Positions 48,691-62,955 of a stretch of 64,000 nucleotides of DNA are shown here, one piece after another (positions within the stretch are counted from its first letter, which is position 1; every line of letters begins with the position of its first letter). This DNA comes from Chionoecetes opilio (Eukaryota > Arthropoda > Malacostraca > Decapoda > Majidae). A program made the position numbers and the translations under genes. The stretch covers positions 10,001-74,000 of the forward strand of contig JACEEZ010004873.1 in assembly GCA_016584305.1 (NCBI GenBank). The letters are read 5' to 3'. The notes under the pieces are model-generated. The model searched no databases. It saw nothing but the letters and a program-made list of their open reading frames with translations, and was not told the DNA's origin.

Positions 48691-48720
48691 GTACCAGGGC
48701 CTCTCCGTTCACTCTAGACC

Positions 48721-50655
<1,935 letters not shown>

Positions 50656-51533
50656 TATTTTTATCATTGAGTTTTTTATCACAGAATCGAAATCAGCTAA
50701 CTTTCTTGGTTCTGATGGTATAAGATACTTAGTAATACAAAAATATCTAGACGATGAAAATTGGCGATAACTTGATATATGAAGCCTGTGTTCGGCGCTG
50801 ACCCGTGAGTGACGGACATGCCCGCCCAATGGGCCACTGCACTCAATTTTATGATCCCGTTAGAGCCTGTGAATCTCACTCAAATATACATGTTTCGCGG
50901 ACTTCATAGCTAATATTTTGTACATGCTTCTATATATATTTTTTTCAAATCAAAAGATTATTCAAATTCATTTAACAAATGTAACATTGGTATCTAGAAT
51001 GCATAGAAAATGAAAGTATATGCGTCTAAATAGTAATTATTTTCTTTAATTTAGTCAATAAAGCATTATATCATGGTAGTAATTTAGAGCATTGCATTAA
51101 CGAACGCTTGTTACCATATTTTGTACTTGTTGCCAGAGCAGTGTACGGCAATTTTAGACAGTGTACGACAGTTAAAATGTAAGAGGTCACAAGAAGAAGA
51201 AGAAGGTAACGTTCAGGGCGAGGATTTGAGTGTAGCCATACACGTTGGCAGTGGAGGCGTGGACACTGCAGCAGCAAGTGTTCAATGGTTTCCTGGACGT
51301 TTCTGCGCCAGGGCTAGTTACCTAGTAAACACAAGCGACTAGCTTGGTCAGCGAACGTCACCATTGTTTACAGCATACAAACATCGTACTTTGGCAGCCT
51401 CGGCAGTGTTTATGTTTCAAATGTTGGAAGGTGATATTATCCATGGTGTTAATCATGGTTTTTATAGAATAAGAAATCATACTACCCTTGTGCACACAAT
51501 CTATAACACTGAGCTGAATTTGAAAAAAAATAA
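50656..51533. other. Receptor intron sequence, nothing recognised
   Basis: A+T-rich DNA with one G+C-richer patch (51190-51350). Open frames of 60-75 codons show no recognisable domain. Confidence 0.4.
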
Positions 51534-51798
51534 TCAGAGGTCTAGGTTTTTTCAACGGTTCTTGTATTTTTTCTGCATGCTGAATTCAGAAATGTATCTC
51601 ATTTTTCTCAATCAGGTCAAGTTTTTGTGCTATCTCACTTTAAAGAAAACATCTAATAAAAACACGATATTTCTTTAATTAAATATTTTTATACTCCAAA
51701 TCAGTTTTACATTGGCCGAAAATGTACAAACTATATATAAAATAACACACAAGTACAGTTAATATGAAATTCAACATTAAAAAGACGAAGGAAAAAAA

Positions 51799-53285
51799 TT
51801 AGTGTAGAATAAACGGCTTTCGGAAAGACTTCCGGCTGTATTTCACATCTGCAACATCTCTCTTGAGGCACCAGCAGTAGTCCGCAAGCATGTTGACATC
51901 CCAATGGCCCTGGTACCTCTCTTCCATCACTCGAATATCTTGGTGAAACTGTTCTCCTTGCTCCTCGCTGAAATCACCGCAGTTTTCAGCAAAGCAGTCT
52001 AAATGCGAGGTGAGAAAATGCATCTTTATTGACATGCGTGCACCAAGAGCCTGGAAGCTCTGTAGGAGCTCCTCAACAACACGTTCATACTCTGGACTTC
52101 GGTGATTGCCCAGAAAGTTTGTCACAATCGATTTGAATGCGAGCCAGGCATTCCTCTCAATGTCCTCCATACTTTCGTCGAATTTAGGATCTTTCATAAG
52201 CTCCCTGATCTGAGAGGGCCATCAAAAATACCTGCTCTCAGTTTGGCCTCACTTACACGAGGAAATTTCTTGTACAGGAAAGGGAAAGCTCGACCTTGTT
52301 TGTTCAGTGCTTTGACAAAAAATTTTATAAGTCCGAGCTTGATGTGCAGTGGGGGAAGTAGAATCTTTTGAGGATTCATAAGAGCCTGTGCCACAGCGTT
52401 ATGCGAACCTGGTTCCAGGCCAGATCTTGCTGGGCAGTTGCGCAAATCTGCTCGGCTGTCCCACAGACAGAGAAAGCAAGGGTATCTTTGGACAGTCCCC
52501 TTGTAGACCCAGCACCATGGACCTATTCCTATAAAAAAATAAAAAATAAGCTTATTTTCAAATTTGTTATTTCAGTTTATTAAAAGAATATATCTGTTAA
52601 TCTATGTTAAGAATATTTCGATAAGTAAAGTAGGAAAATGAATGTTAATAGGTTGCCAACAACATACCTTTAGGTCTCCACAAATCATCCAGTTGTGATC
52701 TTTGTACTTCAAAGCATTTGGCAAATGCTCCATGTTACTATAGTTCTCAGTCATCTGTACCGAGTGACCCACTGCAACAGATGCAATTTTGTTGCCATTG
52801 AAGAGCAGTACTGCTTTCAAGCTTTTGCTTGAGGAGTCTATGAAGAGCCACCATTCTGTAGAAGTGTAGATCATATGCTAAGCCCATAGCTGCAATGAGG
52901 CTGCCGATATTTTTACAGTAAACCAGAGAAACTTCATCATCCGAACTAAAGTATTCTCGAAACCCTTTTTTCACGGCTCCGGTACCAGGAGAATGTAGTT
53001 TCAGGAGCTAACAAACATTTTTCACGAAGTCGTGACCCTAGCAACTGAGCAGATTCTTTGGACAGGCACAAATCTTGTGTCAAATCGTTCAACTCAGCTT
53101 TGCTAAGGAGTTTGAGTTGATTTGTCTCGGCCGTAGGTTGATATGTACTAGATATATCACCATCTTCCATTTGCTCATCTGAATCGGATGACTAATGACG
53201 AACATTTTTGGGCGGTGTTGGAATTGGAATTCCTGGTCCATCAGGTACTGGTTTAATGGCAGATGGCACGTCTGGATACTTTAGG
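51799..53285 (-). pseudogene. Decayed gene of an uncharacterised arthropod family
   Basis: Minus-strand coding blocks in order: PSAIKPVPDGPGIPIP (53230-53275); LSKAELNDLTQDLCLSKESA (53050-53110); an EWWLFIDSSSKSLKAVLL block (52795-52860) ending at a possible donor (AAAGGTATGT, near 52670); YPCFLCLWDSRAD then ILLPPLHIKLGLIKFFVKAL (52300-52480); and NFLGNHRSPEYERVVEELLQ through FSEEQGEQFHQDIRVMEERY to YCWCLKRD and a stop at 51799. At least three frameshifts (near 52205, 52490 and 52860) break it. It matches, from memory, a multicopy protein family of insects and crustaceans of unknown function. The conserved Cys/Trp/His residues (CFLCLWDSRA) hint at metal binding, but I assign no activity. It lies between inverted repeats. 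Confidence 0.7.
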
Positions 53286-53713
53286 CCGCTGGCACACGAG
53301 CGATTTTGTGGTCGCCACGCCGCGACGACAGGAAACGCTGTTACACGCATTTTGTATCTCGACTGAGGGACACCACAGTGGCCCGTGTGTAAGGTTAGCC
53401 ACGGCAGAGACGCCACTACACGCTTTGTCAGTTTCAGCATGGACTCTGAGGAGGAAGCTACTCTACTACTCAAGATAAAGAGACAGAAGGTAACGTCACC
53501 TCCCCGGGGCGTCGAGGCAAAATTAGTCCTTTGTGCGTATGACGTCAATGGGTATCGCGCCAACGGCGCCACCGTTCAAATATTTTATGGCCTCACTCAG
53601 GCCTCACCGCCGACCCGACACATGACACGCCTGACACCTCCCACCATATCTCTCTCTCTCTCTCTCATCTCGTAAGCCACCCATATTCTTTACCTTGATC
53701 AGTATTGTGTACT

Positions 53714-53844
<131 letters not shown>

Positions 53845-53970
53845 GCTAGCACACAAGCTGGGGACGAGACCCTTTGCTTGTGCCGCTGTTGTCGCTTAGC
53901 GGGACAAGCAAAGTTCATTTCCCACCTGACATGCAAGGCTATGCCTTATTTTCTTATGTTCTTATGTTCA
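53845..53970 (+). mobile_element. CR1-like LINE 3' tail fragment
   Basis: About 125 bp ending in TTATTTTCTTATGTTCTTAT, the same octamer terminus as the LINE at 6757-7838. No coding sequence remains. Confidence 0.55.
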
Positions 53971-55001
53971 TACCTCCTCCCTTCCCTTACCTTCTCCTCC
54001 TACCCCTTCCCCTACCTCCTCCTCCTCCTCCTCCTCCTCCATCTTCTCTTTCACTCTCACCCTCCTCCTCGCCCTCTTAATTCTTATTGACGTCACTTCC
54101 CCCAGCGCGGCAAAAGGGAGGTGACGTTGCCTTCTGTCTCTACCTTGCTACTACTTCTGCTACTGCGACGTCGTCGTCGTCGTCAAAGAAAAAGATCGAT
54201 GCGGATGCACCCGCTAACATCTGGGAGGTTGACTTATGAACAATTCCATACCATAATGAACTGTCTAAGAGCAGACGATGCCAAATTCCTTAATTACTTC
54301 AGAATGTCACAAGACATGGTTCAAGAAAACAAGAAAGAAAAAAAAAATCTGACCTCACATACCAGCGTCTGGTGAATGACTGACGGTCGCAGGCTCGGAG
54401 TTTTGCCCGCCACCGACCGACCACACAAGTGGCCCGTGTGTAAGGGTCCAAACCACAAAGTTACGCCACGCGTGGCGGGGATCCGCGTTTCCTCGCCACG
54501 GTCGCGCGCCACAGCCGCTCGTGTGAAAGGGTTCGCGTCAAAACAATGGAAACCTATGGAAAACCACATCCCCGCGACGGCGTGGCGTCGTCGAACGTCG
54601 CTACGTCGAACCACAGAGTGGCCCGTGTGTCCAGGGCCTAGGTCTTGCTTGTTTTTTCGATTCATGCCTAAAAAGAAAGAAACAGACATCCTGTTTCTTG
54701 CCAGCAACAGAACAATGTATTTATTTATTTATTCAGAAATAGATAAAAATCTTTGAGAAATCATTTTCCTCCACAGTAACTATACTTGTGTATTATTTTA
54801 TGCGTGTTTCGTACACCTTCTGTCAATGTAAATGTGATTTGGATTTTTTTTAGATAATAATTTAAAAAAATAATTTTCTATATTATTTTCTCAAAATTGA
54901 GATAGCATAAGAACTTGACCTGATTGAGCGAAATGAGCTACATTTCTGAATTCAGCATGTAAAAAGGATATAAGAACCGTTGAGAAAACCTAGACCTCTG
55001 A

Positions 55002-55669
55002 AATGATGCAGACCAGTGTAATCTTTCAGCATCAATGGAAAAATATATTCACCCAAACATTTTGACGTAACAGTTCCTTAAAGGCTGTCGGACCATACAT
55101 GAGTAGATCATGCTTTCAAATACTATTTCTTCTAACCAATGTTCATGGTATGGACATGATTATATCAAAACCATTGCTTTTATTAGTGAAAACCTGATTT
55201 TCAGCATAAGAACACTTAAGATTGCCTTATTTTGGTAAAAATAACATCAAATATTGGTAGCTAGCACCCAGTTTTCCGCAAGTTGCCTATCTAATCAAGA
55301 TTTATGGACATTTGGAACGGGATGTTAATATTCAGTGTAGTTGCCTATATTAAACCTGCTGAATATTGGCGGGCAATGCCGACGGTCACATTTTGCTCGT
55401 CGGCATACTGTCCACACTGCCACTTTTGAGTGACGAACACTCGATCAACGGGAAGCGCCGACGCTGATGAGTGGTAGTGTGTACGGGGCTTTAGGCATTT
55501 ATTGACCCCTTGGAACATCTTATCGACTACTGTGAGTCAATATAGACCACTTTGGGGACTCCAACCTAAACTATGAATAAATTTCCCGTCCTAAGTTGCA
55601 AAATTGTGTGACAAATATAACGCTTTTTTATTTTAATCCTTGTCCATATGTTTTTTTCTACTTTCCGAG
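55002..55669. other. Receptor intron 2, distal part
   Basis: No gene seen. The segment ending GTGTGTACGGGGCTTTAGGC at about 55497 resembles one end of a Harbinger-like miniature element (GCC-rich terminus), but its partner was not located. The intron ends with TTTTTTTCTACTTTCCGAG at 55669. Confidence 0.4.
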
Positions 55670-55809
55670 ATTTATGGAAGCGAACTCCGGGTTCGAGTGG
55701 AGAGCACCACCTCGCCCTCCTAGTTCATACCCACGGCCGTTTGGTATCATTGGTCAGGGAAACTGAAGCAGGTTACAGCATTATCCTGCAGTGTTACTAT
55801 GGAACTGCG
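55670..55809 (+). CDS. Gustatory receptor-like protein, exon 3
   Basis: The acceptor TTTTTTTCTACTTTCCGAG ends at 55669 and the donor GTGAGG starts at 55810. The exon accepts phase 1 from exon 2 (split codon A+AT = Asn) and ends in phase 0. It encodes LWKRTPGSSGEHHLALLVHT then GRLVSLVRETEAGYSII and LQCYYGTA, the intracellular loop 3 and start of TM6 of the receptor. The match in phase across the 14.6-kb intron supports the join. Confidence 0.72.
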
Positions 55810-55895
55810 GTGAGGTCAGATGAATATTATGCTGAAACAATTTTTTTTTTATTTCCCTCCCCATCACTGTTGCAAGTCTCATGTATCACTTATAG

Positions 55896-56051
55896 ATCTT
55901 CACACTATGCACGGAACTGTACATACTGGCGTATCGTCTGGGGTCAAATGCGCAAGTGACCGAAGGAATGCTGACCATAGGGCTGCTCACACTTCAGACA
56001 GCAGTCCTTTTTTTCGAAGTCTCCCTCGCCGCTGCACAGGTGCAAGAAGTG
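55896..56051 (+). CDS. Gustatory receptor-like protein, exon 4
   Basis: The acceptor ATCACTTATAG ends at 55895 and the donor GTGAGT begins at 56052, phase 0 at both ends. It encodes 52 residues: IFTLCTELYILAYRLGSNAQ, then VTEGMLTIGLLTLQTAVLFF and EVSLAAAQVQEV, the TM6 region of a gustatory receptor. The in-frame TAG just before the exon is the acceptor itself, so the exon start is well constrained. Confidence 0.75.
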
Positions 56052-56159
56052 GTGAGTTACTTATTTAAGAATTTGATATTTCATGCCTTGCATGCAGGTA
56101 TAAAGATCTCATCATGCTGTGGCAGATAATGACATAATGAAAATATCGTAATGTCATAC

Positions 56160-56386
<227 letters not shown>

Positions 56387-56417
56387 ACTATTTTTCTCAC
56401 TCTACTTAATTTTCCAG

Positions 56418-56486
56418 AGTGACGACAGCAAAGACGTCCTTCGACGTGGTCTTCCCTTCGACGCTGAAGATACAGATAAGTTTCAC
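56418..56486 (+). CDS. Gustatory receptor-like protein, exon 5
   Basis: The acceptor CTTAATTTTCCAG ends at 56417 and the donor GTGAGT starts at 56487, phase 0. It encodes 23 residues, DDSKDVLRRGLPFDAEDTDK plus flanking residues, matching the short conserved segment between TM6 and TM7 of gustatory receptors. The TM7 exon that normally follows was not found; about 425 residues are accounted for, so one more exon of roughly 35-45 codons is expected downstream, possibly beyond the window. Confidence 0.68.
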
Positions 56487-56880
56487 GTGAGTTAGTCTTT
56501 ATGACATCATTAAGTACAGAAAACAATGTCGTAACTCAAGGATTGTAGTCAAATATAATTATCCTCAAGCTGCTTGCTTTCCACGTCACCACAAAATTTT
56601 TTTTTTTACATCTAATATACTATAGGAGTAGCCGTGTGTCTGTCTGTCTGTGTGTGTGTGTCTGTCTGTTTTGGGTAGCTGAAACTGTAAATTCAATTTT
56701 GATGAGAGTAGGCTAAAAAAATCGCAAATAAATCGTAGGTGGTAAACGGCTTGGTCCCATGTCGATTGAATAATTTTGAAGGGGATTTTGGGCTAAAACA
56801 CTTCAGAGATTAGATTACAGGAATGAACTCTGCGATAACATCTTGCCGCATTTAACTAATTCCGTAGACTCATGGACTTA
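56487..56880. other. Downstream intron, T-run and TCTG repeats
   Basis: Contains TCTAATATACTATAGG followed by a (TCTG/TG)n stretch (56597-56671). This layout resembles 5' ends of some arthropod dispersed repeats, but no firm family can be named. Confidence 0.3.
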
Positions 56881-56898
56881 CCGTTTGTGTGCGTGCGT

Positions 56899-56939
<41 letters not shown>

Positions 56940-57037
56940 TGCAGGACAGGCGTGGGGCTGGGGTGAGACAGGCGTGGGGCTGCGGTGAACCAGGCGTGGG
57001 GCTGGGGTGAGACAATCGTGGGGCTGGGGTGAGGCAG
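56881..57037. repeat. (TG)n plus 22-bp G-rich minisatellite
   Basis: TG repeats to about 56938, then about four tandem copies of a unit close to ACAGGCGTGGGGCTGGGGTG at 56945-57037, with a period near 22 bp. Confidence 0.9.
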
Positions 57038-57189
57038 GCTACGGTGGTGGTAGGTGGTCTACCCCGAGGCACCCCGAGACCAGTGACCAACGACAGCAAC
57101 AACACGATTGGAGTTTGCACTCATATTGTTGTTAAAAATATACTACTACTGCAAACATTAATACATGGGTCCGAAGGGCCCACAAGCAC

Positions 57190-57447
57190 TTGTCTTGGCC
57201 TATAGCGCCTGTAGGCAGTGACCTCCAGGGGCGGGATGGTAGGCCCTGGAGGCTCACTTGAGGGCTGTGATGGTTGACCCTCCCCCGTGGTGGCGCAGGC
57301 AGGATTTTTATAGTGACGCCTGTGATTAGAGGCTCATGCCCCCCCCCCCCCCCCTGTATCCTCCGATGCACTCGCAATCGAAGGTAGAGTTGATGGGCAG
57401 GGCATGTGGGTGTTCTTAAGCCACTCGACGGTGCAGAAAGATTTTAA
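57190..57447 (-). mobile_element. tRNA-derived SINE body, headless copy
   Basis: A close relative of 8461-8808 (shared TAGCGCCTGTAGGCAGTGA, GATTAGAGGCTCATGCC and CTCGCAATCGAAGGTAGAGT). On the minus strand it lacks the tRNA-like head: at about 57447 it joins directly to a LINE endonuclease fragment. A C16 run lies at 57339-57355. Confidence 0.85.
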
Positions 57448-57756
57448 GTGGATTTATGGGTCTCATTCGGGAACGAGTTGTGTGTTGGTCCCCATGGCTC
57501 CGGTACCAGAAACACCAACAGTTCTCTGCTTCTGAACTTTGCAAGGTCCAGAAGGTTGAGAATTGCAGGTTCTTGGTATCAGAGACCAGAGCTGCACCGC
57601 TGGACATGGTATAGTAATGCCGGAGGGGTAGCTAAGGAGATCGACCACATCCTCGTTAGTACTCGTTGGAGGATCCTCCAGAACTGCAGGGTTTACCGGA
57701 GTGCTGAGTTCTTTGGAACAGAAAATCGGAAAAGTGTGTTGCTTCCGAGACAGTAA
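57448..57756 (+). mobile_element. LINE AP-endonuclease fragment
   Basis: A 103-codon frame matching the C-terminal part of the apurinic-like endonuclease of non-LTR elements (RTE/CR1-type). It reads LLLNFARSRRLRIAGSWYQR, then PELHRWTWYSNAGG, then KEIDHILVSTRWRILQNCRV and YRSAEFFGTENR. The terminal catalytic GTDHR-like motif is changed to GTENR, so it is dead. No reverse transcriptase follows. Confidence 0.82.
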
Positions 57757-58049
57757 ATAAAAATGCAATGCAAGCAAAATTAAACGAATAACAAGGAGTT
57801 GAATAAAAAAAGGTGAGAGGAAAAAAAATGAATGCACTATTTCGCTTTGGTATAATGATCTTATTCTTGGTATAGTATACTGTAATTTATTTATATTCAT
57901 GACACGCAGTAATGTCTCGTGAAGATGATGGTATGTTCAGTCTTCCTAAATATCATCTTATTCATCTGGTAGTTTGATAATACCATGTATTGATATACAT
58001 CATGGAGCGCGGCGGGCGACATCCTCCCTCAATGGAGCTAAGTGCAGCA
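57757..58049. other. Intergenic, nothing recognised
   Basis: A+T-rich sequence up to the target duplication of the hAT-type element. The G+C-rich bases just before it (58005-58057) continue across the element at 58926, so they formed one segment before the insertion. Confidence 0.4.
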
Positions 58050-58057
58050 CTGGGGAC

Positions 58058-58917
<860 letters not shown>

Positions 58918-59832
58918 CTGGGGACCTACAACACGTCCCTCGAATCGGGAAGGGTTGGACTCGTTCAGCACGACGCGCGCGGTGTTGAAAACCTCGATTT
59001 TCAACAGCGCCACTAACAGCGCGGGGCTATGAGGCATAGTGTGGACGGGCCTTCAGAACAGCATAAGAAAACAATAACAGTCATTATAGTCTGGTATGAA
59101 GTGTATTCCCGTAGGATATTCATGCTAAAATTGATTTGATTATTTTATTGCGGTCCTTTGGGGACAAAATATTGAGAAATAATGGGGTTCACATTTTCTG
59201 ACCCCCAGACCCCCCTGTGGGTGATGACCCACAATCCAAGACCCAAATCTTCCCACCCCTGGGACTGATCCACCACTACCTTCGCCAATAAATGACCGAT
59301 TTTTATTATCTTGGTGTTGTTTTAGAGGCTTTTGATCAAGACGAGTTGATTTTTAATACTTTGAAGACGACCGGGAGTGGCAATAATCGAATTCCGGTGT
59401 TCACAGTGGAAAAAAATTTAAATGAAGGTGAATTACGTTATAGCAATAAACCTAACCATATAATTCATATTTTAATACTCTTTTGAACACACAATGATGA
59501 ATGATTATATCATTTTTGCAATTAAATTGTACCAAGGCTTATATGCACTTCAAGAAATATGATGGACTTCATTTTATACTTTTTACGTTTTTACGTCATA
59601 TACAGTACTAAGTATTCCTAATATTATTACGATGTTTATATTGAAGGAAAAAAATATTAATACACCAATGTATAAAAATATAAACAAAATATAAACAAAC
59701 AAAGCCATTGCAATAACTGAGAAGTTCATGACTAGAAAACGTTCTTTCGCTGCCTTAATACAGGATGCTCTGCATTATACATAATAGAAAATAAAAGCAA
59801 CTGAAACAATGTAATTGAAACTACATAACATT

Positions 59833-60365
59833 AAATTTGTTCATCAAATACACCTTCATTTACAGATTTCGCACAAATTCAAGATCTCTTTCTTACTCTA
59901 TAACTCCATATTACATCCCCAAAAAATATCATACATAGCACATTAACCACCCAAAACTTCGTTCTCATACATCATACACAATAATACAGCAATAAACCAA
60001 GAATAAATTTATTCATTATCATCATCCTCATTCGAACCAGAACTGAACAATATATAACAAATATAATAAATTTGTTCATCAAATAAACCTTCAAGTAAAT
60101 TTTCCGAATTAGCATAAATAAATTATCTCTTTCTCACTCTAAAACTCCTTATCACATCTTCATATCATTATACATAAAAACATTCCACATTCAGCAGTTC
60201 TCATTTTGCAGATATTCACATTTCAGGATAATTATGACAAAGTAGCACATTAAACAGCCAGAACTTAATTCTCATACATCATACACAATGATGCAACAAT
60301 ACGCCAAGGATGAATTTAGTCATTATCATCATCTTCAATAGAACCAGAACTGATCATATTCCCAC
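59833..60365. repeat. Partial tandem duplication of a gene 3' end
   Basis: The segment starting AAATTTGTTCATCAAATA at 59833 restarts at 60068, and both copies run to the string GAACCAGAACTGA (60034 and 60341). The second copy carries about 72 additional bases. Each unit includes the last codons of the PIN-like gene (minus strand SGS-(I/N)EDDD) and its 3' flank, so the duplication post-dates the gene. Confidence 0.8.
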
Positions 60366-61846
60366 AGTCACTGACATAACATTTACAAAGAGGTGTGCAC
60401 TGGAGGCCATTTCTCAAACAACTACATCTATTTTTGCACCCGGCTTTACACACATTTTGTCAGCTCAATTACGGCCCAAGGAGCTGGCAGTTTGAGGCAT
60501 CTTACATGAAGATAGACTCCAAATTTCACACTCCAACCATTGTCTTCGATGGGAGGTAAATCTGGACAGACGGAAATGTAGGGCTTGTCACGCATGGAAA
60601 TGTAATTTGCCTGAGTGATGTGGGGTAATAAAGTAGCATGAGTGGGAGGAAGCATCTCTCCTTCCAAATTTTTGGAGCAAAACAGTTCCCATCTCAGTGC
60701 TGGTAAATTTGTGGGATTTATTGAACAATACACACGGCAAACAAACTCTTCCAAACCCTTGAACCGTTGAGGTAGATCATCATTGACCATTTCCATTGGG
60801 ACGTCAACCTCACCGAGCTCCCGAAAGCAGTCGATGGCACAATCATCTTCATCTAATTTCAGGTACGCAGCTATCCACCCCTTCTTGGTGACACCAACAA
60901 ATTTTCCAATCCGATCGGCACCAGAAAAGTTGTGAAGCTCAATAAGTCCTTGACACTTGCAACGCCCAATCACTTGCACTCCCTCAGCCACGTCAATTTC
61001 TCGGTACTTTGTTCTTTTTCCAGTCAAGAACTTGAGATGATTTTGAGCTCCAAGTCGATTGCAAGAAACCAGGTTAAGGAGAAGCGTGAGGACGTCAGTA
61101 TCAGATGACCACACACAAATTTATCGTCCAGTTGTCTCATCTGTCAAGGCCAGACCTTGATAAGGTATCAGCTTCTTCATGGTCATGAACATCTTCAAAA
61201 TTATGGCCTTTGATCTTATTTTCATAAACAACGACCAACTTGACCTTGTTATCTTGGCTGTTCCAAAAAACCCTCTTCGAACATTGCTGTCAGCTTTCTT
61301 TTTGTTTTTGATGAAGACAGAAGCTCCTTGAGAGACATCGTCAGTTTCCTCTGTGAATGTATCTCAAAGTCAGCAGTGCAGGTTGTTGCTATTTTGTGTC
61401 GTGTCTTGTTTTTCAGTGATGGTCAAGATAACGGTCAAATACTATTCGACCCTCAACATAGCCAATCAGCAGCCATTCAATTCGCTTGATGAATGTCTCT
61501 TGGAGATCAGACAGGTTCTTCATGCGCGGTGTTTTCTTCATGCTTTGAAGTACAGCCATGGCGTCAACAACGAGGACTTTAGGTAGAGGAGTTGTACTGA
61601 GACAAGGTGCAGGTTGAAGTGATTGAGTCTTCACTCCTTCGATGGCATGCATCAAACTAGCCTTGTCTGTTGGAATGTAGAGAGAGCCATCAACAGCAAA
61701 CATGGAACGTGGTACCACTGACATCTCAAATTCTCCCATTGTCTCTTCAAGTTTGGGTACAAGCTCGGGCCGGCTTCTTTGGATGATAAGAAATCTTCCG
61801 AGAAGTTCATGCTCTTAAAGCAATTTGATGACCTTGTCACCCACAT
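60312..61846 (-). pseudogene. Decayed PIN/FEN1-like gene, second locus
   Basis: Minus-strand blocks in order: FEMSVVPRSMFAVDGSLYIP then KVLVVDAMAVLQSMKK and EGRIVFDRYLDHH (61413-61739, first acidic motif VVDA); HDHEEADTL (61166-61193); WSSDTDVLTLLLNL (61070-61112); LHNFSGADRIGKFVGVTKKG (about 60888-60950, GAD in place of GCD); FVCRVYCSINPTNLPALRWE (60685-60750), and LPPIEDNGW. The tail CKNRCSCLRNGLQCTPLCKC (60370-60430) is the Cys-rich end, out of frame with the rest. Stops near 61410 and 61130 and frameshifts near 61150 and 60448 make it a pseudogene. It is related in architecture, not closely in sequence, to the intact frame at 46825-48477. Confidence 0.78.
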
Positions 61847-62261
61847 GAACTTTAGATTTCTCCGTCATTGTTGTGAATGTTTTCATTAAAAAATCAACAA
61901 TATCATTAGACTTATCACTAACACTGGACTTGATTTTGAAGTTGTTCACAGCCAGAAGTCAATGATAGCCACATCTGGTTAAAGTACCAAAAATCAATTC
62001 ACCATCGTCAAAAACCCTAGAATCGATCCTAAAAAGCATCAAAATTATTTCACTATTAGTAGAGCTATGTGGGAGGGAGTCAATTCAGGGGGCAATATAG
62101 TCTAGGGGCTGCCGCCGGGGGGTCAGGGGTCAGAAAATTTGAACCCCATCATTGTTCAATAGTTTGACCCTAAACCAACCCAAAAAAACAAAAAAATCAA
62201 TTTTAGCAAACAAATCCTACGGGAGCTACTTTTTGTGACATGTCATACCAGACTATTAAGG

Positions 62262-62500
62262 CAAGAAGGCAGTCTCATAAAAGCCTGAGGAGCAGCCGTA
62301 TAATAGCCAGAGAAACAGCTCCAGAACAGCCTAAGAACCATCTAAAAATAAGAAGTCTCAGAACAGCCTAAGATAGCCTCAGAACATCCTAATAAACATC
62401 TTTAGAACATCTTTAGAAACTTCAGAACAGTCTAATTAAGCTTTAGAACCTAAGAAAATAATTTTAGACCATCTTAAAGTAATCGTCCAGACCATTTCAT
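62262..62500. repeat. Degenerate AGAACAGCCTAAGA-type minisatellite
   Basis: Irregular repetition of short strings such as CAGAACAGCCTAAGA, CCTCAGAACATCCTAA and TTTAGAACATC over about 240 bp, directly outside the right end of the 3.2-kb element. Confidence 0.55.
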
Positions 62501-62759
62501 CATTCCTGATTTAATGCAATAAAAGTATAGCCATTATCGAGTATATCAACAATATGTTGTCACTTTTTGCATCCAGTCAGCCGTTTTTAAATAATCCGCA
62601 ATCAAAATCTGCAAATTCCCCGAGCTTCGAAAACGCTCCTCAAGGCTTGCAGACGACACACCACGGCTTGGTGACGTCACAAGTGGAAGCCTCCTTTCCC
62701 CGCGCTGACCCAAAAGCACGTAAACACAAGAGATAAATATAGTACTTGAAGATTTTTGG

Positions 62760-62955
62760 GTGTTTCTGATAGATTTTTTTTGCGATATGCCACATGCATG
62801 CATCCTTTATGGGTGCAGCAAGACAGCTGTGGGTTTCCAGAGAAGTTTGCACACGTTTCAGACCGATACGACAACGCTAAATGTGTTCAAAAGATTAGTG
62901 CGGCGGACAAGGGTAGATCATCACCCCACACCCACCCCACCCATCCCGTAGCCAC
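62760..62955 (+). CDS. Possible THAP-like zinc-finger fragment
   Basis: A 64-codon frame containing MPHACILYGCSKTAV and then SLHTFQTDTTTLNVFKRLVR, which resembles the start of a THAP domain (Cys pair, then hydrophobic His-x-Phe and a basic helix). The essential Trp is not evident, and the downstream AVPTF-like motif and Cys/His pair are absent. The upstream 120 bp contain a CRE-like GTGACGTCAC. It may be a degenerate exon of a transposon or host gene. Confidence 0.3.

Larger units (their letters stand above)
59087..62255. mobile_element. 3.2-kb TIR element carrying a decayed PIN-like gene
   Basis: The termini TAGTCTGGTATGA (59087) and TCATACCAGACTA (62243-62255) are perfect inverted repeats. 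The arms extend about 130-160 bp inward with about 75-80% identity (shared CCCGTAGGAT, TGCTAAAATTGATTT, AATGGGGTTCA and TTTTCTGACCCC). TTA lies immediately outside both ends (59084-59086 and 62256-62258), giving a candidate 3-bp duplication; TA or TTAA-like sites are alternatives. The only coding content recognised is the decayed PIN-like gene on the minus strand. Confidence 0.82.

Noticed and set aside
54376..54756. 126-codon + frame and its antisense
   Set aside because: It lies in the G+C-rich terminal inverted-repeat region of the Harbinger-type element and reads through its end.
59292..59486. 64-codon + frame within the 3.2-kb element
   Set aside because: Composition is plausible but there is no recognisable domain, and it lies in the non-coding flank of the minus-strand gene; kept out for lack of support.
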